A DNA stretch of 64,000 bases from Kribbella pittospori. Its GTDB lineage: Bacteria > Actinomycetota > Actinomycetes > Propionibacteriales > Kribbellaceae. A program made the translations under genes and the position numbers. The notes under the pieces were generated by a model. It worked only from the letters and a program-made list of their open reading frames with translations, was not told the origin of the DNA and did not search any database. Positions 53,051 through 61,088 of this stretch are shown piece after piece (positions within the stretch are counted from its first letter, which is position 1; each line of letters starts with the position of its first letter). The stretch lies in the NCBI RefSeq assembly GCF_004331465.1, contig NZ_SJKB01000001.1, positions 992,001-1,056,000 of the forward strand, read 5' to 3'.

Positions 53051-53063
53051 CCCAAACCCTCGG

Positions 53064-53090
53064 CAGTCGTCCTCCCACCGAGGACGGCTG
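53064..53090 (+). terminator. Terminator after antitoxin-like gene
   Basis: 11-bp stem (CAGTCGTCCTC with GAGGACGGCTG, one G–U pair), 5-nt loop, 14 nt past the stop. Confidence 0.7.
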
Positions 53091-53192
53091 CTGCACGCCT
53101 GGCGCGGGCGAGCTCGATGTCAAGGCGACCCGCCGTTCAGCATCGCGGAGAGTAGTCGCACAAACCTAGAGTGTCATCCTGGGGAGGATGGC

Positions 53193-53477
53193 ATGGGTAG
53201 AACGCGACGGCGCAGTGGGAGGCGATCGGCGAAGTTCCGCTCGCGGGGTTGGCTCCTCGCAGGCTGCGCCGTGCTCGCGATCTACAACCACAGTTGGCGA
53301 ACGGCGGTATACCTGGCCGTGTCGTGGGTGGCCTACATCGCATTCCTGCAGTTGGCTACGTGCAGGGTCGAAACGCTGAAGCATCGGCCGTGCAGGTGGC
53401 GGGTTCGGGGGATGGTCGCGACCTGCGACTACCACGTCGGCCTCAAGCGCGGCCTGCCCGGTTGGTTCGAGGGATGA
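53193..53477 (+). CDS. Small Arg/Cys-containing protein with one or two helices
   Basis: 94 residues from ATG at 53193, with a GGGGAGGAT ribosome site 5 nt away. A very basic N-terminus (R-T-R-R-R-S-G-R-R) precedes a hydrophobic region (about residues 20–55) that could cross or lie on the membrane; three Cys residues follow, the last in M-V-A-T-C-D-Y. Not recognised. The stop overlaps the next small gene (ATGA), so the two form a coupled pair. Confidence 0.6.
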   Translation: MGRTRRRSGRRSAKFRSRGWLLAGCAVLAIYNHSWRTAVYLAVSWVAYIAFLQLATCRVETLKHRPCRWRVRGMVATCDYHVGLKRGLPGWFEG

Positions 53478-53683
53478 GGCTCGCCAGTCTGCCGAGCATG
53501 ATGTGGCCGCGGGACGACCTCGACGGTCTCGTGGCAGTGAGGGCAGAGCCCCAGCCGAAGGCCGGTCATGCCGTGATTGCGAAGGCGGCTCGGCCACGGT
53601 ACGAACGGCTGAGCGTACTGATCGGCGTAGGCGGGCTGTTGATCACGGCGGTCGGGGTGATTCGCGACTTCGTCGCCGGCTGA
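53474..53683 (+). CDS. Small protein with C-terminal membrane helix
   Basis: 69 residues from ATG at 53474, overlapping the preceding stop. Soluble first half, then Y-E-R-L-S-V-L-I-G-V-G-G-L-L-I-T-A-V-G-V-I, a single C-terminal hydrophobic helix. Tail-anchored layout. Unknown function; the coupling suggests it works with its partner. Confidence 0.55.
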   Translation: MRLASLPSMMWPRDDLDGLVAVRAEPQPKAGHAVIAKAARPRYERLSVLIGVGGLLITAVGVIRDFVAG

Positions 53684-53760
53684 GACGCCAGGACAACCGC
53701 GGGATGTGGAGTAGACCACTCGAGGGAGTGGTTTGGGTGGGTGGGGTGTGAGTGTCCTTC

Positions 53761-53789
53761 TTGACCGGGTGGTGGGGCGCGCTTAGCCT
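53761..53789 (+). promoter_or_regulatory. Strong sigma-70 type promoter upstream of rny
   Basis: −35 TTGACC (53761–53766), 17-nt spacer, −10 TAGCCT (53784–53789). The best promoter match in the window. Transcription would start near 53796, about 390 nt before the rny ATG. Confidence 0.65.
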
Positions 53790-54188
53790 CGGAATCAGTA
53801 AGGGATCACTCCACCTGACGGTGGCGGACATAGCACCGGCGGGTCGGTTGATCACCGGTTGACCGGCCGGAGAAAACACGAAACCACGCTCGACCGAGCT
53901 GAAGGATGACGACGGCGACTCGTACGCCGTCGATTGGACGGCACCGCGGCGGACGGATCCGGCGGTGACAGCGGCCTGAAGTCTGTTCCTGGGTGACGCA
54001 CACCCGGAAACGGCGACGGCAGCGGTCACGACCGGCACCGTCAGTGAGCAGTACCGTCACAACGGACGGACCGCGCACCCCGGAAACCCCGGTGGTGCGT
54101 TCAGCCGTACCGTCTCCTCGACCGTAGGCGGATCCCTTCGACCGACCACAGTCCCGCCCGGTGCGTGACTCGACGAGGGGAGAAGCCG
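53790..54188 (+). other. Long leader before rny, possibly structured
   Basis: About 390 nt with no convincing gene. Contains hairpins: GCTCG/CGAGC (53888–53899), CGACGGCG/CGCCGTCG with 7-nt loop (53910–53932) and CGCACC/GGTGCG with inner CCGG pairs (54074–54099). A 20-codon frame starting at 53906 after GAAGG is too short to judge. The leader could carry regulatory RNA or encode a small RNA of its own. No known riboswitch class was recognised. Confidence 0.45.
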
Positions 54189-55880
54189 ATGTCACTCGCG
54201 GCCATGCCGACAGCGACGTCAGTCGGGCTGACCCTGATCGGACTGCTGATCGCGGGCCTGCTGGCCTGGATCGGCTTCACGCTCTCCCGCCGCAAGGCCG
54301 CCGACAACACCGCGGCCACCGCCAACGCCCAACTCGACGCCGCCACCATCGCCGCCGGCGCCAAGTCCGCCGCGGATCTGGTACGCCGCCAGGCCGAGGA
54401 CGAGGCCGCAGTACTGCGGACCCGCGCGGAGAAGGCCGAGAAACGCGCCGAGGAAATCCGCCGAGCCGCTGAGGATCGCGCTTCCGAGGTACGCCGTGAG
54501 GCCGAGCACCGTGCATCCGACGTACGCCGGGAAGCCGAGACCGAGGCACAGTCGATCCGGGACGACCTGCGGGAGCAGCGCCTGGAGATGGAGCGCCGCG
54601 ACCACCGGTTGACCGAACGTGAGGAACGGCTCGATGAGCAGCACCGTTCGATCGAGGAACGCCAGACCGAGCTGACCGCGCAACTCGCCGAGCTGGACCA
54701 GCGCAAGACCGAGATCAGGAACCTCGAAGAGGAACGCCGCCGGATCCTGGAGGGCGTCGCGAACCTCAGCTCCGAGCAGGCGAAGGCGGAGTTGGTGGCG
54801 TCGATCGAGGCGGAAGCCAAGCGGCACGCGCACTCGATCGTCCGCGAGATCGAGCGGCAGGCGCTGGACGAGGGCGAGACGAAGGCCCGCAAGATCATCA
54901 CCGGCGCGGTGCAGCGGCTGGCCTCGGAGCAGACCAGCGAGTCGGTCGTCTCGGTCGTACACCTGCCGAGCGACGACATGAAGGGCCGGATCATCGGCCG
55001 CGAGGGCCGCAACATCCGGTCGTTCGAGCAGACCACCGGCGTCAACCTGATCATCGACGACACCCCCGAGGCCGTACTGCTGTCCTGCTTCGATCCGGTA
55101 CGCCGGGAGACCGCGCGGCTGACCCTGGACTCGCTGGTGCTCGACGGCCGGATCCACCCGAGCCGGATCGAGGAGATCTACGAACGCAGCCGTGGCGAGG
55201 TTGCCGAGCTGTGTGAGCGTGCGGCCGAGGACGCGATGGCGGAGGTCGGCATCACCGACCTGCACCCGGAGCTGATCCGGACGATGGGCCTGCTGCGCTA
55301 CCGCACGTCGTACGGGCAGAACGTGCTGAAGCACCTGATCGAGTCGGCCCACATCGCAGGGATGATGGCGGCCGAGCTCGGGCTGGATCCCAAGCTGTGC
55401 AAGCGCGGCGCGTTCCTGCACGACATCGGCAAGGCGCTGACGCACGAGTCCGAGGGCAGTCACGCGATCGTTGGTGCCGAGCTGGCCCGCAAGTACGGCG
55501 AGAACGACGACGTCGTGCACTGCATCGAGGCGCACCACAACGAGGTCGAAGTACGCACCGTCGAGGCCGTACTGACCCAGGCCGCGGACGCTGTCAGTGG
55601 CGGCCGGCCGGGTGCGCGGCGCGAATCGCTGGAAGCGTACGTGCAGCGGCTCGAGCGGCTCGAGGAGATCGCGATGCACCACGACGGTGTCGAGAAGGTG
55701 TTCGCGATGCAGGCCGGCCGGGAGATCCGCGTGATGGTGCTGCCGGACGCGGTCGACGACATCGCCGCGCAGGTGATGGCGCGCGACATCGCCAAGCAGG
55801 TCGAGGAGGAGCTGACCTATCCGGGCCAGATCCGCGTCACGGTCGTCCGCGAATCCCGCGCCACCGAGGTCGCCAAGTAG
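54189..55880 (+). CDS. rny: Ribonuclease Y
   Basis: 563 residues from ATG at 54189 with a GAGGGGAGAAG ribosome site. One N-terminal membrane helix (about 10–30), a long charged coiled coil (about 55–205), KH domain G-R-I-I-G-R-E-G-R-N-I-R, and the HD phosphodiesterase domain with H-D-I-G-K and E-A-H-H-N-E. RNase Y is a membrane-bound endonuclease that starts mRNA decay. With rnj also here, the organism has both RNases J and Y. The stop abuts the convergent NTF2-like gene. Confidence 0.93.
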   Translation: MSLAAMPTATSVGLTLIGLLIAGLLAWIGFTLSRRKAADNTAATANAQLDAATIAAGAKSAADLVRRQAEDEAAVLRTRAEKAEKRAEEIRRAAEDRASEVRREAEHRASDVRREAETEAQSIRDDLREQRLEMERRDHRLTEREERLDEQHRSIEERQTELTAQLAELDQRKTEIRNLEEERRRILEGVANLSSEQAKAELVASIEAEAKRHAHSIVREIERQALDEGETKARKIITGAVQRLASEQTSESVVSVVHLPSDDMKGRIIGREGRNIRSFEQTTGVNLIIDDTPEAVLLSCFDPVRRETARLTLDSLVLDGRIHPSRIEEIYERSRGEVAELCERAAEDAMAEVGITDLHPELIRTMGLLRYRTSYGQNVLKHLIESAHIAGMMAAELGLDPKLCKRGAFLHDIGKALTHESEGSHAIVGAELARKYGENDDVVHCIEAHHNEVEVRTVEAVLTQAADAVSGGRPGARRESLEAYVQRLERLEEIAMHHDGVEKVFAMQAGREIRVMVLPDAVDDIAAQVMARDIAKQVEEELTYPGQIRVTVVRESRATEVAK

Positions 55881-56252
55881 TCACTCGGCGTACTTCGCCC
55901 GCCACTCCGGCGGATCGAACGGCGACCCGTAGATCCGGGTCTCGCGCGCGATCCGCCCGTCCGTGAACTCGACGACGTTCGCTACGTAATAGATGTCACC
56001 GCCGTAGTCCGATCTGCCCAGTACGACGAAATGGTCGCCCGCCCCGGTGATGCGCAGGATCTGGATCGACGGTGGCGCAGGGTATTCCTGCTGCATCGCC
56101 CGCATCTTGTCCCGCCCGACGATGCGCTCGCCGGACTGCGGCATTTCCAGCACGTAGTCCTCGGCGCGCAACTCGTGTTCGGCCTCCGCCGACAGCGCCA
56201 ACTGGTCGTCGGTCGGCCACAACCGCTCCAGCAACTCACGATTCCGGTCCAT
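55881..56252 (-). CDS. SnoaL/NTF2-like protein
   Basis: 123 residues. Pattern of the NTF2-like/SnoaL fold: N-terminal helices with R-L-W-P-T-D, E-D-Y-V-L-E-M-P-Q-S-G-E-R-I-V-G-R-D-K in the middle, and V-V-E-F-T-D-G-R-I-A-R-E-T-R-I-Y-G at the C-terminus with strands. Such proteins are isomerases, cyclases or small ligand binders; the role is unknown. Starts 45 nt from the divergent GNAT gene. Confidence 0.8.
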   Translation of the reverse strand: MDRNRELLERLWPTDDQLALSAEAEHELRAEDYVLEMPQSGERIVGRDKMRAMQQEYPAPPSIQILRITGAGDHFVVLGRSDYGGDIYYVANVVEFTDGRIARETRIYGSPFDPPEWRAKYAE

Positions 56253-56285
56253 GATTTACGGTCGCGACGACCCTTCAATCAGTCT

Positions 56286-56291
56286 TAAAGT
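56286..56291 (+). promoter_or_regulatory. −10 of GNAT gene (leaderless spacing)
   Basis: TAAAGT ends 6 nt before ATG 56298. No ribosome site is visible. Confidence 0.45.
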
Positions 56292-56297
56292 CTGCGA

Positions 56298-56789
56298 ATG
56301 GACATCAGACCCGCGACCCCCGGCGATGTCGAACAGCTGATAGCCGGTGTCGCCGAGCATCCGGCCGCGCAGCATCACCTCCGCGCCCGCTGGGACATCC
56401 AGGAAAGCGGTGACGGGCTGTTCCTGCTGGCCCATCGCGACGGCGAGATCGTCGGCCAGACGATGCTGCTCAGGGAATCGAAGTACGCAGAGGTCCGCGC
56501 CGACGCGGATCCTGCCGAGATCAACGCCCTGAGCGCCGTCGTCTTCAACCAGGGCATCGGTACGGCGATCATCCGTGTGGCCGAGACGATCGCGGGGGAG
56601 TGGAACAAATCCGCCATCGGCCTGGCCGTCGGCGCCGACAATCCCAACGCCCGCCGCCTCTACGAACGCCTCGACTACCTCCCCTGGTCAGGCCCACCCG
56701 TGGTCGACGAGTGGACCGAGCAGGCGGCCGACGGCACGGTGGTCCGCACCCACGCCGACGAATGCGACTACTTCCTGAAGGCTCTCTGA
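56298..56789 (+). CDS. GNAT family N-acetyltransferase
   Basis: 163 residues. The GNAT acetyl-CoA loop region is Q-G-I-G-T-A-I-I (a variant of Q/R-x-x-G-x-G/A) near residue 95, followed by I-G-L-A-V-G-A-D-N-P-N-A-R-R-L-Y-E-R-L-D-Y, the standard beta5/alpha4 segment. Acetylates an unknown acceptor. The stop codon lies inside the first unit of a 14-bp tandem repeat that continues past the gene. Confidence 0.9.
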   Translation: MDIRPATPGDVEQLIAGVAEHPAAQHHLRARWDIQESGDGLFLLAHRDGEIVGQTMLLRESKYAEVRADADPAEINALSAVVFNQGIGTAIIRVAETIAGEWNKSAIGLAVGADNPNARRLYERLDYLPWSGPPVVDEWTEQAADGTVVRTHADECDYFLKAL

Positions 56790-56839
56790 CTGAAGGCCTC
56801 TGACTGAAGGCGTCCGACTGAAAGCCTCTGACTGAAGGC
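56784..56839 (+). repeat. Four 14-bp tandem repeats at the end of the GNAT gene
   Basis: Units CTCTGACTGAAGGC at 56784, 56798 and 56826 are identical; the one at 56812 has three changes. Each contains a TGA. The GNAT stop is in the first unit, so change in unit number would not alter the protein. Confidence 0.9.
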
Positions 56840-56847
56840 TCTCCGAG

Positions 56848-57774
56848 TCAGGCGATGCTGGCGGCCGAGGCCGTGAAGGTGTTGCAGGCCGAGGGGGACG
56901 CGGCGTCGAATCCGCGTCGGGTCCACCGGCTGTGACTCGTGCTGTTGCCGTGGCTCCGGGTGGGGTTCCACTCGTCGCCGCGGTGCCGCACCGTCCACAG
57001 CCAGCGCTGCAACCAGGCACCGGTCGCGGGGAAGTAGCGCCGGTCCGCGCCGAGGTAGCTGCCGCTCAGGCAGGACGCCTGGAGCTCCAGGCGGCGGCTC
57101 TCGACCAGTCGTGCGGCGGAGCTGCTCATGGCCGTCGACCGGGCGTTCGACGCAGCCGCGATACCGGTCAGCCGCTGGATGTGATGGCCGTACTCATGCG
57201 CCACCAGATGCGCCATCGTGGTGCGCGCCCACAGCTGGTTGTCGTTGCGGTAGTTCGCGAGGTCGTAGTTCGCGTCCATCGAGATCACGCCGTCGCAGTA
57301 CGCCGCCGAGTCGCTCACGCTGCACATCGTCCTGGTCGTGCCGTTGACGACCTCCACGCGCGGGGCCCAGAAGGTGAACCCGGCCTTCCGGATCAGCGGC
57401 GCCCACGCCTGGTCGAGGCAGCGGACGAACTCCGTGTAGTACTTGCGCACGTTCGCCACCGTTGTCGGCCGGACGGCCGGCTCCTTGCACCGCGACGCCG
57501 GCAGGCGGCCGGCCCGGTACAGCGCGTTGGCCGTCACCGCCCGGTTCTCCGTGGCGAGGGGCGCTGTCGTGGTCCGTACCGTCGTCGGAGTCGATGACCG
57601 CAGGGTCGGTGTCGGGCTGAATGAAGGCGTCGGCGTCGGCGTTGGCGGCAGGGTGACCGCCGTGCCCGCCGTCGGCGGATCGTCACGGTCCAGTCGTCGT
57701 ACGACGAGACCGGCCGCGACCAGTACGACCACCACGGCGCCGACCGCCGCTACCCATCCCCACCGCGCTGTCAC
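56848..57774 (-). CDS. Neutral zinc metallopeptidase, membrane-anchored
   Basis: 308 residues from GTG at 57774 (−10 TAAGCT at 57781–57786, 6 nt away). An N-terminal membrane helix (about 6–26) is followed by a Pro/Thr-rich linker (about 40–72) and a YpfJ-type peptidase domain: H-E-Y-G-H-H with His193, Glu194 and His197, and R-R-L-E-L-Q-A-S-C with the third-ligand Glu. Cys pairs (C151/C160) may form disulfides. Probably works outside the membrane. Substrate unknown. Confidence 0.88.
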   Translation of the reverse strand: MTARWGWVAAVGAVVVVLVAAGLVVRRLDRDDPPTAGTAVTLPPTPTPTPSFSPTPTLRSSTPTTVRTTTAPLATENRAVTANALYRAGRLPASRCKEPAVRPTTVANVRKYYTEFVRCLDQAWAPLIRKAGFTFWAPRVEVVNGTTRTMCSVSDSAAYCDGVISMDANYDLANYRNDNQLWARTTMAHLVAHEYGHHIQRLTGIAAASNARSTAMSSSAARLVESRRLELQASCLSGSYLGADRRYFPATGAWLQRWLWTVRHRGDEWNPTRSHGNSTSHSRWTRRGFDAASPSACNTFTASAASIA

Positions 57775-57780
57775 GGCGGG

Positions 57781-57786
57781 AGCTTA
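57781..57786 (-). promoter_or_regulatory. −10 of zinc metallopeptidase gene (leaderless spacing)
   Basis: On the minus strand TAAGCT ends 6 nt before GTG 57774; no ribosome site. Confidence 0.45.
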
Positions 57787-57800
57787 TCGGTGGCAGCGGA

Positions 57801-58112
57801 TCAGTTGCGGCCGCCGCGGTGGTTCGCCGAGTCCTCGCGCAGGTGCGTCGGGGTGACGTCGATGGGTTGGTCGGCGACGCGGTCCGGCGGGGTGGTGTTG
57901 TACTGCTTCTCGACTTCCGGGTCGATCACCACGACGTCATCACGTCCGCGGCGCGGGTTGGCCAGCCGATAGGACAGCCAGATCCCGGCGGCGCCGCCGA
58001 GCATGATGATGATCCCCAGGGCGGTGAGGTTCAGAGTGTCGGACGTGTCCCTCACGGCGAACGCGATGATGGCTCCCGCCGCGATGAGCGCGATTCCGGC
58101 CCCGATCCTCAT
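57801..58112 (-). CDS. DUF6458 family small membrane protein
   Basis: 103 residues from ATG at 58112, preceded by an AGGAAGGAG ribosome site (the frame is open to 58145). Two hydrophobic helices at the start, G-A-G-I-A-L-I-A-A-G-A-I-I-A-F-A-V and L-G-I-I-I-M-L-G-G-A-A-G-I-W-L, are typical of DUF6458, followed by a polar tail of about 50 residues. Function unknown. Between gcdH and the metallopeptidase on the same strand. Confidence 0.8.
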   Translation of the reverse strand: MRIGAGIALIAAGAIIAFAVRDTSDTLNLTALGIIIMLGGAAGIWLSYRLANPRRGRDDVVVIDPEVEKQYNTTPPDRVADQPIDVTPTHLREDSANHRGGRN

Positions 58113-58195
58113 ACCGGCTCCTTCCTGACCTCCCGAAGTGGTCACGTTGAGTAGCTGATCTCACTCCTGGTACCCGATCAGCCCTCGACCATGCG

Positions 58196-59359
58196 TCAGC
58201 GGAAGGCGGCGTGCCCGGTCAGTGCCTGGCCGATGACGAGTTGGTGGACCTCCGAGGTGCCCTCGTAGGTGAGCACGGACTCGAGGTTGTTGGCGTGCCG
58301 CATGATCGGGTACTCGCCGCTGATGCCGTTCGCGGCCAGGATCGTGCGGCACTCGCGGGCGATCGCGATCGCCTCGCGGACGTTGTTGAGCTTGCCGACG
58401 CTGACCTGCTCCGGCCGGAGTGTGCCCTTCTCCTTGAGCCGGCCGAGGTGAACGGCGAGCAGGATGCCCTTGTTCAGCTCGACCGCCATGTCGGCGAGCT
58501 TGGCCTGGGTCAGTTGGTACGCCGACAGCGGCTTGTCGAAGACGATCCGCTCACCGGCGTACGCGATCGTCGTCTCCAGGCAGTCGCGGGCCGCGCCCAT
58601 CGCGCCGAAGATGATGCCGAAGCGGGCCTCGTTCAGGCAGCCGAGCGGGCCGGACAGGCCGCGTGCCTCGGGCAACATTGCCGACGCCGGCAGCCGTAGG
58701 TCGTCCACCACCAGCTCCGACGTGACCGAGGCCCGCAACGACATCTTCTGCTTGATCTCCGGTGCGGAGAATCCAGGTGTTGCGGTCGGTACGACGAAGC
58801 CGCGTACGCCGTCGTCGGTCCGGGCCCACACCACGGCGACGTCGGCCACGGAGCCGTTGGTGATCCACATCTTCGAGCCGTTCAGCACCCAGTCGTCGCC
58901 GTCGCGGCGGGCGTTGGTGCGCATGCCCGCCGGGTTGGAGCCGAAGTCGGGCTCGGTCAGGCCGAAGCAGCCGATCGCCTCGCCCGCGGACATCCGGGGG
59001 AGCCATTCGTCCTTCTGCTCGTCACTGCCGTACTTCCAGATCGCGTACATGGCCAGCGACCCCTGCACCGACACCAGCGACCGCATCCCAGAGTCCGCCG
59101 CCTCGATCTCCAGGCAAGCAAGCCCATAGGCAACGGGTCCGACTCCCGCGCACCCATAGCCAGTCAGATGCATCCCCAGGAACCCGAGCGCTCCCAGCTC
59201 CTTCGCCAGCTCCCGCGCCGGAATGCTCGCCGTCTCGAACCACTCCGGCAACGCCGGCCGCAACCGCTCATCCGCAAACCGCCGAGCCGTCGCCCGTACG
59301 TCGACCTCCTCCGCCGTCAGCAACGAGTCGACATCCACGAGATCCACCGAAACGCTCAT
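58196..59359 (-). CDS. gcdH: Glutaryl-CoA dehydrogenase-like acyl-CoA dehydrogenase
   Basis: 387 residues from ATG at 59359 (−10 TAGCGT at 59366–59371, 6 nt away). FAD-dependent acyl-CoA dehydrogenase: I-G-C-F-G-L-T-E-P-D-F-G-S-N, W-I-T-N-G-S-V-A-D FAD motifs, and the catalytic Glu in Y-E-G-T-S-E-V-H near residue 371. The GcdH-like spacing and the A-R-F-G-I-I-F-G-A-M-G-A-A motif fit glutaryl-CoA dehydrogenase (lysine/tryptophan breakdown), but a general short-chain enzyme is possible. No lysine catabolic genes are adjacent. Confidence 0.85.
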   Translation of the reverse strand: MSVSVDLVDVDSLLTAEEVDVRATARRFADERLRPALPEWFETASIPARELAKELGALGFLGMHLTGYGCAGVGPVAYGLACLEIEAADSGMRSLVSVQGSLAMYAIWKYGSDEQKDEWLPRMSAGEAIGCFGLTEPDFGSNPAGMRTNARRDGDDWVLNGSKMWITNGSVADVAVVWARTDDGVRGFVVPTATPGFSAPEIKQKMSLRASVTSELVVDDLRLPASAMLPEARGLSGPLGCLNEARFGIIFGAMGAARDCLETTIAYAGERIVFDKPLSAYQLTQAKLADMAVELNKGILLAVHLGRLKEKGTLRPEQVSVGKLNNVREAIAIARECRTILAANGISGEYPIMRHANNLESVLTYEGTSEVHQLVIGQALTGHAAFR

Positions 59360-59365
59360 ACCCGA

Positions 59366-59371
59366 ACGCTA
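59366..59371 (-). promoter_or_regulatory. −10 of gcdH (leaderless spacing)
   Basis: On the minus strand TAGCGT ends 6 nt before ATG 59359. Confidence 0.45.
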
Positions 59372-59412
59372 ACCCGTCGGCACTGCGCTGCGGTGGTGTG
59401 GAGAGCCACACC

Positions 59413-59755
59413 TCACTTCACGATCAAGGTCCCGTCGAACGCGTCGAGGTCCGCGAGCGTCTCCTGGTACACCGGCCGAAGCGGCGGCAACTCCGAGAGC
59501 GGGAAGAACCGCGCGTCACGGGTCTCGTCGGTCTCGGCGAGCAGCGACCCGCTCCAGCGGTCGACCCGAAACACGACTGAGAACATCTGGTGCTGCCCGC
59601 CGTACGCGTTGGTGAACCAGTACTGCGGACCGGTGTACAAAGCGATCGCCGTGGTCGACGATCACCGCGCGCGGACCGGGCGTGATGATCCGCCGGTCAC
59701 CGACGTGCTTGCGCAGGATGCCGGCGTACGACTCCTCGAAAGGGACCGCTGTCAC
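59413..59755 (-). pseudogene. Nudix hydrolase remnant with catalytic core deleted
   Basis: Starts at GTG 59755, overlapping the DUF1707 stop. The N-terminal part (F-E-E-S-Y-A-G-I-L-R-K-H-V-G, then P-R-A-V-I-V-D-H-G-D) is followed after Arg/Phe by a different frame from about 59640 with Y-T-G-P-Q-Y-W-F onward, the C-terminal third of the same kind of Nudix protein. About 45–50 residues, including the whole Nudix box, are missing and the frames do not match. So it cannot be a working Nudix enzyme. Confidence 0.75.
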
Positions 59756-60327
59756 TTCCGGTACCAGGGCCACCACCAGTGGCGTCTGCGGGGGTGGCGG
59801 ATGACGATGCTGCCGTGGCGGGCCTGGCCGGTGACGTGCAGGCGTACGCCGCCGGACCTTGGTGGGCCGGCTTTGTTCTTGGCGGAGCTGTGGACCATGT
59901 CGACCTGGTCGATGTCGACGCTCCAGCCCTCCGGAATCACCATCACGACCGAGCTGTGCTTGGCGTGCGCGTCGACGTGGATCACCGACCAGTGCACGAG
60001 CGCGTCGGTGAAGTCGAGCTTCACCGAGGAGTGCTCCGCGATCGCAGTCATCCGCTCCGGCACGGTCCACGCGCCCTCACGCTTCTGCGCGCTGTGCTTG
60101 GCCCGGAGCGTGAGCTCCGCAGCGCTGCCGTGCGCGACCGGCACCAGATCGGCCGTCGCGTTGCGCAACTCCAGTTGGGTCTTCGCGGAGTAGACCTGGG
60201 TCAGCCGCTCATCCAGCTCCTGGAAGTCCAGCCGCCCATCGGTGTGTGCTTCCTGGACAACGGCGGCGGCGCGCTCACGATCGTTGTCGGACGCCCGTTG
60301 GCCGGGCGACGGCTGCTCCAGACTCAT
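59752..60327 (-). CDS. DUF1707 (SHOCT-like) protein
   Basis: 191 residues from ATG at 60327 (the frame is open to 60546). The first about 55 residues, R-A-S-D-N-D-R-E-R-A-A-A-V-V-Q-E-A-H-T-D-G-R-L then L-D-E-R-L-T-Q-V-Y-S-A-K-T, are a DUF1707 domain. The rest is a beta-strand-rich LiaF-like region (S-V-V-M-V-I-P-E-G-W-S-V-D) ending in a W-W-W-P-W-Y tail. Usually linked to membrane/stress signalling in Actinobacteria. A palindrome, GGTAGC/GCTACC, overlaps its −10. Confidence 0.8.
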   Translation of the reverse strand: MSLEQPSPGQRASDNDRERAAAVVQEAHTDGRLDFQELDERLTQVYSAKTQLELRNATADLVPVAHGSAAELTLRAKHSAQKREGAWTVPERMTAIAEHSSVKLDFTDALVHWSVIHVDAHAKHSSVVMVIPEGWSVDIDQVDMVHSSAKNKAGPPRSGGVRLHVTGQARHGSIVIRHPRRRHWWWPWYRK

Positions 60328-60334
60328 GCCCCCA

Positions 60335-60353
60335 AAGGTAGCGCCGCTACCGG
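60335..60353 (-). promoter_or_regulatory. −10 and small palindrome before DUF1707 gene
   Basis: TACCTT (60340–60335) ends 7 nt before ATG 60327, leaderless spacing. The inverted repeat GGTAGCGCCGCTACC (60338–60352) overlaps it and could be an operator. Confidence 0.45.
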
Positions 60354-60365
60354 TCCCTCCGGACG

Positions 60366-61088
60366 TCAGTCGGCAAGATCCAGGAACCGGCCGAAGACCG
60401 TCGACCAGGTCTGGTCCAACTCGGCCTCGTGCTGCTCGGCGCCGGCCACGACGTCCTCGGGCACGAATCCCCACGAGCGCAGGGTTTCCGGGTTCCAGCG
60501 CCGTACGCGCTCGGCGGCGACCTCGGGGTGGAACTGCACGCCCCAACTGCGGCCGATCCGGAGCATCTGGTTGGGACAGCGCTCACTGGACATCAGCAGT
60601 ACGGCGTCAGCCGGCAGCCGGGTGATCTGATCCTGATGGCTCTCGATCGCACGGATGGTCGACGGCAGACCGGCGAGCAGTGGGTCGTCCTCGGCGTCGG
60701 GCAGCAACTTCAGTTCGGTGACGCCCTTCTCGGGCAGTCCGTACTTGCCTTGGACCTCACCGCCGAAGGTGTGGGCGATCAGCTGGGCGCCTAGGCAGAT
60801 GCCGAGCACCGGCGCCTGGTCCCGCTCGGTCGTGCTCCGCAGCAGTTCCCGCTCGGCCTTCAGCCACGGTTTGGCGTCGTCGGCGTCAGGCAGCATCCCG
60901 CCGCCGAGCAGGATGAGCGCGGCATGGTCGTCGATGCCTTCGGGAATCGGCTCGCCGTCCCAGGCGCGGACGACGACGGGCGAGAACCCCCGTCCCTCGA
61001 GCCAGTCGAGCAACCGGCCCGGACCGCTGCCCGGATCGTTCTCGATGATGAGCACTGTCTTCGTCGGGCGCGTGGCGGGTGCGGACAC
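60366..61088 (-). CDS. Class I glutamine amidotransferase-like protein
   Basis: 240 residues from GTG at 61088; a TTG at 61097 would add 3. Triad pattern of class I amidotransferases: G-I-C-L-G-A-Q with Cys98, E-S-H-Q-D, and V-Q-F-H-P-E with His and Glu. No synthetase domain follows, so it either supplies ammonia to an unknown partner or hydrolyses gamma-glutamyl compounds like PuuD-type proteins. The TATCTT upstream could be its −10. Stands alone, divergent from the FHA gene. Confidence 0.85.
   Translation of the reverse strand: MSAPATRPTKTVLIIENDPGSGPGRLLDWLEGRGFSPVVVRAWDGEPIPEGIDDHAALILLGGGMLPDADDAKPWLKAERELLRSTTERDQAPVLGICLGAQLIAHTFGGEVQGKYGLPEKGVTELKLLPDAEDDPLLAGLPSTIRAIESHQDQITRLPADAVLLMSSERCPNQMLRIGRSWGVQFHPEVAAERVRRWNPETLRSWGFVPEDVVAGAEQHEAELDQTWSTVFGRFLDLAD

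Noticed and set aside
53906..53968. 20-codon leader peptide in the rny leader
   Set aside because: A GAAGG precedes the ATG, but so short an Arg/Thr-rich frame is expected by chance; no attenuator logic is visible.
53643..54195. Minus-strand open frames before rny
   Set aside because: No ribosome sites and biased composition; the region is better explained as the rny leader.
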